A stretch of 64,000 bases of DNA from Kingdonia uniflora (taxonomy: Eukaryota; Streptophyta; Magnoliopsida; Ranunculales; Circaeasteraceae). Under the pieces are notes generated by a model. It ran no database searches and was not told the origin of the DNA. It was given only the letters and a program-made list of their open reading frames with translations. Of this stretch, positions 57,560 through 64,000 are shown piece by piece. Within the stretch, counting starts at the first letter, position 1; every line of letters starts with the position of its first letter. The stretch lies in assembly GCA_014058105.1 (NCBI GenBank), contig JACGCM010002435.1, positions 372,001-436,000 on the forward strand, written 5' to 3'. The translations under genes were made by a program, and so were the position numbers.

Positions 57560-57800
57560 GTGGTCGCGTGAAGTTGAGTGATAGGTTTTAGGATACTTGT
57601 GTAAGAAAAGATTTAAAAGCAAATCAAGGTAGTAAGGAGTTAGTTTATCTCTGGCATACTTGGTAAGTATTGATCGAGAGCAAATCGAAGTAGAAAGAGA
57701 TTGTTTGTCAGATCTATACGTGATAAGTATAGATTGAGAACAAATCGAAGTAGTAAAGAAGATAATGATAAAAGAAATTGTTTATTTGATTCGAAGGAAA
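57560..57800. repeat. 60-bp minisatellite remnant, about three to four copies
   Basis: agcaaatcaaggtagtaa / agcaaatcgaagtagaaa / aacaaatcgaagtagtaa at 57617, 57680 and 57739. On the minus strand it matches the D repeat (gatttg.tctcaatctatact) and keeps an atact..nn..agtat inverted repeat. Confidence 0.8.
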
Positions 57801-57815
57801 CGATTACAGGGCATC

Positions 57816-59070
57816 ATCTGTAAAAAAGTTTAAGCTAGGCAGTGATCCATGGGTACTCAAGCTGAACTTCATCTTCAGCCATGAGCCAATAAGTTCTGCT
57901 ATCTATTTTGTTGCTGACAAGGTAGGGTCCTTCCCAGTTTTCTGATAATTTTCTAGAATTCTTAGGGCAGTGTTCCATGGGTACTCAAGCTGAACTTCGC
58001 CTTCAGTCATGAGCCAATAAGTTTTGCTATCTGTTTTATTGCTGACAAGGTAGGGTCCCTCCCAGTTTTCTGATAATTTTCCAGAATTCTTAGGTCGAGT
58101 ATGATCCTATATTCGTCGTAGGACAAGGTCTCCAATACCGAATTTCTGTTCTCAAACTTTCTTGTTGTATGCTTTTATCAATGTATCATGGTATCGTCCC
58201 AAATTTGCAATGGCCTTATCTATGGTTTCCTCGATCCAATTGAGGTTACAAAGGAGACCGAGTTCATTGTCTTCATCTGAAATTTTGCGTCAAGTACTTG
58301 GGAGATCGAGGTCTGAGGGTATGACTGCTTCAGTACCGAAGGCCATCATGAATGGAGTGTTCCCTGTTGAGACTCGAGGAGTAGTACGGTAGTCCCATCG
58401 AGGTGCTTGCGTAAGCTAGATTTGATGCTTTTGTTGATGGCTTCAGCTTGTCCGCTGCCTTGAGGATAATATGGTGTAAAAGTTGCTAACTGAATCTTAT
58501 ATTTATGAAGGAAAATAAAGACTTTAGCGCTGATGAACTGCTTGCTATTATCAGAGCGTATCATTTGTGGACAACCAAATCGGGTAATGATGTGCTCTCA
58601 AAAGAACTTGAACCTCATTCTCATCAGTATGGCATAGATGAATTGCTTCAACCCATTTGGTAAAGTTATCGGTGACAACTAATACGAACCTTCTGCTTCC
58701 TGATGCTGGATGGAAGAGCCCAATAATATCGATTCCCCATCGTTTAAATGGCCAAAGGACATTGCAAACATGTAAGTCAAGGGTCGTGTTCTTGATGTTT
58801 TGAGCATGGATTTGGCATTTGTAGCATTTACGAACAAAGTCATCACAGTGTTGTCTCATCTTGGGCCAATAGAGTCCTTATGTGAATGCACGTTGGGCTA
58901 GCAATCGTCCAGAAACATGTGCACCACAGATACCTTCGTGAAGCTCTCTGATTTTGATTTGAGCCTGTTTTTGTGAGATGCATTCAATATGTGGTCCACC
59001 TCCAGTGAGTCGATATAATATTCTATTTTGGACGGTAAATGAGGGGCACTTGGCTAACAGGGATCGAGCT
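57816..59070 (-). pseudogene. Element E integrase
   Basis: Zinc finger HEGICGAHVSG ... CYKCQIHAQN (59000-58790). Core D in GIDIIGLF and the matching VVTDNFTKWVEAIHLCHTDE (58760-58620), then SDNSKQFISAK (58560) and YYPQGSGQAEAINKSIK (58470), completing D-D-E. A frameshift near 58560 separates them. The C-terminal PENWEGPYLV-like part lies at 58090-57836 and occurs twice in tandem (unit 128 bp). Only a few stops, so this is one of the better preserved integrases here. Confidence 0.88.
57847..58102. repeat. 128-bp tandem duplication in the integrase C-terminus of element E
   Basis: ccatgggtactcaagctgaa at 57847 recurs at 57975, with matching downstream sequence (tgagccaataagtt, acaaggtagggtcc). 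Confidence 0.93.
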
Positions 59071-59313
59071 TCTTCTTTGTCACTGGGGAGGATGTTGGTG
59101 TTGAGGTAAGCATAAAATGGTATTCTCTAGTCGTCAGGGTCATCTTCTTCAGTAACAGTTATCTGGAGTATTGAAAAGGTATCGAGGCTAGAATGTTTGA
59201 TGATCTCGATATCTAAAGATCATTTTTCACTGTCTCCCAACATTGCAGCGATGTAAGCTAATGCATTGGCATAACAATTTTCTTGCTGAGGTAAATACAA
59301 AATTATTGCATGC

Positions 59314-60280
59314 TTAAATTTTTTTCATCTTTTCTTCGTCCAGGGCTGCATAATCAACCATTTTTCCTGTTGTCTTAAAAGTTTTGTTGTAACGATTGGC
59401 GAAGAGTAAGGAGTCGACATATACTGCTGATTCCTCAACTCCGAGAGTAATTACAAGGTCGAGACCGTGCAAGATTCCTACGTACTCTGTTTCATTATTG
59501 GTAACATAAAATTGGAGTTTGATAACTTTATCTATACGATGATTGGAAGGTGTAACGAGGACTATGCCAATTCTAGATCCATGTGGTCTTACCGATTCGT
59601 CCGTAAAAAGTCGACAACTGGAACTCTTGAACCATGCGTCTGGTTCTGCAATTGAGTCGTCGGTTAAGATTTCTTCGAATTCTTCCCAATCGGGGTCTTC
59701 GACGGCAAAATCAGCCAAAAAGTTGGCCACTGCTTGTCCTTTGATGGATATTTGAGGTTCAAAAGAAATGTCATATTCCCCAAGGAAAACATACCATTGC
59801 TGAACTCGTCGAGATTTTTCCTTTTTTGAGAGTACGAGTTTGAGGGGGTATTTTGAAATGACTTTGATGAGATCAGCTTGGAAGTATGGACGGAGTTTTT
59901 GAGAGTTGTAAACCAAGGTGAACAATTGCTTCTCCGTGGTAGTATATTATTTTTTAGCAGACATAAGAGTTTTACTGATAAAGTAAATTGGTTTCTCGAT
60001 GCCTGCATCTTCTCGAATAAGGACATAGCTGATAGATTCATCAGTGGTGGATAAGTACATGGTGAGTGTTTCGCCATCAATTGGAGTACTCATTATAGAA
60101 GGACGCCCCAAGTATCGTTTAAGATCTTGGAATGCCATTTCACAGTTAGGAGTCCAAATAACTTCATTTTGTTGCTTGTTTAAAAGAAGAGTGAGGTTAC
60201 CACGAAGAAGAAGGTAAAAAAGTTTGCATCCATCAGATGGGATGAATCTGTGAAGAGCGGCCATTTTGTCGGCAAATTTT
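59314..60280 (-). pseudogene. Element E RNase H domains
   Basis: First RNase H: IWTPNCEMAFQDLKRYLGRP, MSTPIDGETLTMYLSTTDES and IYFISKTLMSA at 60180-59960. The open frame 59925-59314 carries YNSQKLRPYFQADLIKVIS, RRVQQWYVFLGEYDISF and QAVANFLADFAVEDPDW, then the archaeal-type RNase H: CRLFTDESVRPHGSRIGIVL (G of DGS changed to E), NNETEYVGILHGLDLVITLG and VYVDSLLFANRYN. This 203-codon frame is the longest undamaged pol piece in the window. Confidence 0.87.
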
Positions 60281-60379
60281 TGAACATCATTTTTGTTTGA
60301 GGAGAGGGCATTGCCATGAGTGCTTTGATTTGGGCAGGATCGATTTTGATTCCTCTTTTGCTAACTAGATGGCCCATGA

Positions 60380-60960
60380 ATTTTCAAGATGTAATGCCGA
60401 ATTGACATTTCTCTGGGTTTAGTTTCATTTAATATTTGCGAAGGATATCGAAGATGGTTTGGAGGTTGTGGAGATGATCTTTCTTTTTCATGCTTTTACA
60501 GATCATATCGTCGATATAGACCTCCATGATTTTTCCGAGCTGATGTTTAAACATTTGGGTGACTAGTCGTTGGTAAGTAGCTCCAACATTTTTTAGCCCA
60601 AAAGGCATTACAGTATAACAGCAGAGTCCTCTTTCGGTTATGAAGGTGGTTTTCACTTAATCCTCTTCGGCGAGTGGAACTTGGTTCTATCCCGAGGTGG
60701 CATCTATCATAGAAATAAGTTCGTGTCCTGCGACTGAGTCGAGAAGTTGTAGAATTAGTGGTAGCGGAAAACTGTCTTTGGGTATGAATTTGTTGAGTTC
60801 TGTGAAGTCGACACAAACCCGTATTTTGCCATTTTTCTTTGGCACGACGACAATATTGGAATCCCACTTCGAATATTTAGCATCTCGAATAAAGCCAACA
60901 TGAAGGAGTTTATCGATTTCTTCATTGACTGCATCTCGAAGTCGGGGAGCCAAATTCCAT
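60380..60960 (-). pseudogene. Element E reverse transcriptase
   Basis: RLRDAVNEEIDKLLHVGFIR, VVPKKNGKIRVCVDFTELNK, FPLPLILQLLDSVAGHELIS and a stop after ATSG; then TVMPFGLKNVGATYQRLVTQ, MEVYIDDMICKSMKKKDHLH and MKLNPEKCQFGITS. Palm aspartates YIDDM are intact. One frame carries nearly the whole domain with about three stops. Protease upstream and RNase H downstream follow the normal order. Confidence 0.88.
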
Positions 60961-61149
60961 CATTTTTGGATAATTGCTTTGCTGTCTAGAAGGAGGTTGA
61001 GGTGACGGCAAGCGATTGAAGGATCGATTCCAAGCATCTCCTGAAAAGTCCAGGCGAAGACGTCGATGTTTTTTTTAAGTAGTTATATCACGGCCTTTTT
61101 TTTGTTAATTTACAGCTTGGATCCAATTAATGTTGTGCGTCCTAGGCCA

Positions 61150-61780
61150 TCAAGTTTAACAGCTTCGACTATTTCAGTGTCATGGTGCTCTAAGGCGGGT
61201 GGCTCTTCATGCTATAGTTGCTACGCCTTGAGAGAAGTTTAGCTGTATAAGGATTAATTGTGGTATTTTTGCACATTCGTGTGACTGCTTGGCTGCCCTT
61301 GATTTCGTAGATGCCGTGATCCGAAGGAAAACACAGTGTTAAATGATAAGTTGAGGGTACTGCTTTGATAGAATGTAACCAGCTGCGTCCCAAGATGCCC
61401 AAATATTTGGACTCTGCATCAATGATAAGAAATTTGACGAATGTAGTTTTTGAACCTGCTTGAATGGCAGAGGGATTTCTCATATGGCTTATTCTCTTGA
61501 ACCATTGAAGCCTGTGATTATTGTTGTCGATACCTTTACTGAATTTGTAAGGCCTAAGACTTCAATTGCTCTTCGATATAAGACATCCGTGATACTTCCG
61601 GTATCAATGAGAGCGTATGTGAGTAATCCTGTCCGACTTTGAGCATAATAACAAGAGGGTCATCATGAGAGTATTTCATATGACTGGTGTCACAGTCCTC
61701 GAATGTTATTTGGTAAGGACGTTTGGATTTGCTTGTGCTTGGGAAAAGTTTTACCGATTTTTCTGAGGAGGTCATTTTAC
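61150..61780 (-). pseudogene. Element E aspartic protease
   Basis: DDPLVIMLKVGQDYSHTL precedes the active site, which is shifted out of frame (one-base change near 61620: LIDTGS-like bases are present). Then FLIIDAESKYLGILGRSWLH and YEIKGSQAVTRMCKNTTINP at 61420-61260. An EVEAVKLDGLGRTTLIGSKL-like linker leads to RT. Confidence 0.8.
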
Positions 61781-61839
61781 AGCAAGACATAATACGATCG
61801 TCTTGTTTTCTTTTCTTCCCTTTTTCAATCTCGATCATA

Positions 61840-63310
61840 TACAGATGTTGAGATTGTCCCTGGACTTAATTTTGCTCGACTTCTGTGGTTTTTGCCTGTT
61901 CTTCGAGAAATTTCTGAATGTTGATGACATAATTGTGGAGTCTTCTAGCAAAGAGGATACGATGAAAGATACGTATGAGGGAGTAGCAACTATTAGTTTT
62001 ATGACTATGCACATTATGACACTGATATAAGGGTCTGTTTGGAAGATCTGCAATAGCTTGTGGCGTGCGATAGCACTAGTCTCCCTTTATCGTCGGTAAG
62101 ATAGCGGAGAGGGTTGTTGTCATTGGTGGCAGAATTGGGACAGGTCTGTCGGGCTTGCCTTCCTTTCTTATAATGTTATTAGTGTTTATATCGCGCGACT
62201 TCGGTACTGCAGTAGTGAATGCTCTTTGGGACGGTGACCGTACGCGGTTAGTGTAGAGTAAGTTCTTCACAAATTTTTGAGTCGATGTGCAAGGCGGAGC
62301 TGAATGCTGAACCACGATTTTGGGGTCTGAATTTCCAATCTTCAATATTTCCTGTAGGAAATGTTTATAAAAATTTGCCAAGGTTTCTTTCGCGCCTTTC
62401 TCGAGGTAAAAGAAAGAGCTCACGGTGATCTAACACTCCCTAGCATGAGCATAGCTGGATTCGAAAAGATTTTGCAATTGGCTGTAGGTGGTGATGGAGG
62501 ATTCTTGTATAGTGTGGAACCATCAGAGTGATTCCTCTTTTAGGCTCATGTTGAATAGTCGGCACAACATATGGTCGAGTTTAGTGTATAACCCAACTGC
62601 GGCTTTGAAATGTCGAACTTGTGTAAGCAGATCAGTGAGGCCTACATACTGGATGAATTTGGGCATATGGAATTTTTTTGGAATGGGCATATTTTCGAGA
62701 CATGGGGAGATGGGGTTTGTTTCGATCCTATCAAGCTCAGATCATCGGCCTAAGATGTCAAACTTGATGGCTTGAATTTTGTTGTTAAGGTCATCTAAAG
62801 TGACAAATTTTTGTGGGGGAAGAGGTAGGGCTGTAAACTGAGGAACAAAATCGCCTTGTCCCTCTGGTCCCAATCGACCTCTGACGGGCCTCCTTTCTGG
62901 CATAGGGGTTTGATGACGTGTACGTCGACTTCCTTGGGTTTTCGAAGCTGAAGAAGTTAAGCCAAAATGTCTAAATGCTCTATTTGGATTTCCAGTTCTG
63001 GATCGAGACATTCGTTGGTCATCCTCTCTCGGCTGATCATCGCATTGAACTGCTCTTGATAGATGTTCACTTCGAGCCTGTGGCGGTGACGTTTGGCAAG
63101 TTACGATTCAATCTTGTGTTTGTCTCTTTCCGTTTGTAACGCTTGAGCGTGGATACGCTGATCATCCAGTCCCTGAGTTTTTTCACTGACCATTTGTTTT
63201 TGAAGTTCAAGGACTGCACTATGCAGATCAAGAGCTCATGGTATGTCCTGATCTCTTACGGTAGTAGAATGGCTCTTCAAGTTTATGTTTGTCATCGGAT
63301 GGTGTTTAGA
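61840..63310 (-). pseudogene. Element E gag
   Basis: Starts near 63305 (MTNINLKSHSTTVRDQD), matching element D. MSRSRTGNPNRAFRHFGLTS and a P/R-rich stretch lie at 63011-62742. The capsid core follows: MPKFIQYVGLTDLLTQVRHF, ESLWWFHTIQESS and KETLANFYKHFLQEILKIGN at 62660-62340. The knuckle-like CHNVHSHKTNSC (first Cys lost, QCHNV...) is near 62020. Few stops (for example near 63250 and 62100). Confidence 0.86.
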
Positions 63311-63336
63311 TTAGAAATGGTAGAAAAAGTATAGAT

Positions 63337-63356
63337 TTCCCACAGATGGCGCCAAT
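63337..63356 (-). other. Primer-binding site of element E
   Basis: Minus strand attggcgccatctgtggga next to the inner LTR end; the best-preserved site of this type in the window. Confidence 0.85.
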
Positions 63357-63598
63357 TGTAATGGCGTATTTTCCAGGAGGAAAACCTTTGCCAATACTTA
63401 TTCGTAAGGATTGCGTAATATAAACAACCAAGATTTTACGTGGAAAACTCAGCAAAAACTGAGAAAAACCATGACTTCGTGCAGGATTTGATGTAAAATC
63501 TAGTAGATGCTTGTTATTACAAGCTTTTAGAGTGTTACTAGTGTTAAGGATTGATGATCGTAAGAATTACGGTCCCTTTAGAACCTGTTCTCTGCCTG

Positions 63599-63606
63599 TA
63601 TTTATA
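63599..63606 (-). promoter_or_regulatory. LTR TATA box of element E
   Basis: TATAAATACAGGCAG on the minus strand, as in element D. Confidence 0.6.
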
Positions 63607-63758
63607 GTATATATAGGCAGTTTATGAAAAGAAAGATAGAGTCTCCTATTTCGGGGGTAGTGGGTGAACTTTGTGGATATCTAACAGTTCCTTCTTGACC
63701 GGGCTTCAACGGCTACTTTTGGTAAGTCGAGGACTTACAAAATCTTCTAGAATGTTAA

Positions 63759-63855
63759 GCTGTCTTCGACTACAGAGTGTTGAGTTGTCTTCGACTACAA
63801 AGTGTTGAGTTGTCTTCGACTACAGAGTGCTGAGCTGTCTTTGACTATAGAATCT
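63759..63855. repeat. 25-bp tandem repeat in the E LTR, four copies
   Basis: g(c/t)tgtcttcgactaca starts at 63759, 63784, 63809 and 63834. The other LTR has two units. Confidence 0.95.
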
Positions 63856-63873
63856 GGATAATATGATACTACA

Positions 63874-63878
63874 CTTCT
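63874..63878. repeat. Target-site duplication CTTCT of element E, right copy
   Basis: Identical to 55060-55064. Confidence 0.93.
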
Positions 63879-64000
63879 GCTTCAAGAATATAACTAAAAT
63901 TATGTTTACTCTGCTCAAAGAGGTAGTTATCAAATTATAACTTCTCATCAGAGTGCCTTCTTGCCTTGTAGAAGTATTCAAGCTAATATTAGCTTGGCTA
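63874..64000 (+). pseudogene. LINE ORF2 reverse transcriptase, continuation
   Basis: Reads HQSAFLPCRSIQANISLA at the end of the window, the conserved QSAFLPGRSI..N block of plant L1 RT (G changed to C). The block before it would join NGYNSSFIILIPKEE at 55000-55035. It runs off the right edge. Confidence 0.85.

Larger units (their letters stand above)
55065..63873 (-). mobile_element. Element E: Tat-lineage Ty3/gypsy retrotransposon, minus strand, 8,809 bp
   Basis: On the minus strand: 5' LTR (63357-63873), primer-binding site, gag, protease, RT, two RNase H domains, integrase with HHCC finger, 60-bp repeat remnant, coiled-coil antisense gene (+ strand here), LTR-proximal antisense ORF and 3' LTR (55065-55537). 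Perfect CTTCT duplication. Same family as D, but the 3' region is only about 2.3 kb because the antisense gene has lost its first exon. Fewer stops than in D. Confidence 0.94.
63357..63873 (-). repeat. 5' LTR of element E
   Basis: 517 bp (TGTAATGGCGTATTTTCC...TGATACTACA on the + strand); 44 bp longer than its partner owing to extra 25-bp repeats at 63759-63855. Confidence 0.93.
50400..64000 (+). mobile_element. L1-type LINE retrotransposon, interrupted twice, cut by the right edge
   Basis: ORF1 (DUF4283 plus CCHC) lies near 50777-51990, and ORF2 endonuclease and RT start at 53545-55064. The RT resumes at 63874-64000. A 1.2-kb insertion with direct repeats (AAGATG) lies between ORF1 and ORF2, and element E with CTTCT duplications lies in RT. 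The 5' region (50400-50776) is leader-like (ctcgatcttcatctccgatt). Stops in both ORFs show it is dead. Confidence 0.88.

Overview
This window is plant nuclear DNA, most likely from a eudicot. It is almost entirely a stack of decayed transposable elements and contains no intact host gene. The plant assignment rests on Tat-lineage Ty3/gypsy elements (gag-pol with two RNase H domains and a long antisense gene region before the 3' LTR), a Tekay/Del-type chromovirus fragment, an L1-type LINE, CACTA remnants, and a pseudogene of the plant endo-beta-mannosidase. Every coding region I could read carries stops or frameshifts.

Left part, 1-39232, a nest built on one very long Tat element (B, + strand). 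Only its 3' part lies in the window: the integrase C-terminus (5656-6044), a tandem-repeat block, about 7.4 kb (without insertions) of minus-strand 'antisense' genes, a polypurine tract and the 3' LTR (38678-39232). Three elements interrupt B. Element C (1-5655, minus strand, runs off the left edge) sits in B's integrase and itself holds a solo LTR (2180-2985, TSD TCACA). Element A (7898-21246, + strand, 738-bp LTRs, TSD CCATG) splits a coiled-coil antisense ORF of B; the frame is exactly continuous across the site once A is removed. Element D (23023-34869, + strand, 482/485-bp LTRs, near-perfect TSD ACGCT/ACGTT) splits B's second antisense gene. A and C are one family, D and E another, B a third.

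Middle, 39233-50390: AT-rich sequence with a probable CACTA remnant (about 40305-46690) carrying a DUF8039-like exon and, on the minus strand, a pseudogene of the C-terminal third of a GH2 endo-beta-mannosidase. Next come a minus-strand chromovirus gag-protease fragment with an internal deletion (46702-48475) and a second CACTA end (CACTACAAAAAAAA at 48944).

Right part, 50400-64000: an L1-type LINE (+ strand) with ORF1, an unclassified 1.2-kb insertion, and ORF2 endonuclease plus the start of the reverse transcriptase. Element E (55065-63873, minus strand, TSD CTTCT) is inserted in the RT, which resumes at 63874.

In the Tat elements gag-pol is read from the 5' LTR, while genes on the opposite strand lie between integrase and 3' LTR. 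These are a large coiled-coil/Transposase_28-like gene with short introns and, next to the LTR, short ORFs preceded by a TATAAATA box. The sense and antisense units converge on a tandem-repeat block that differs in each family (195, 160 or 60 bp).
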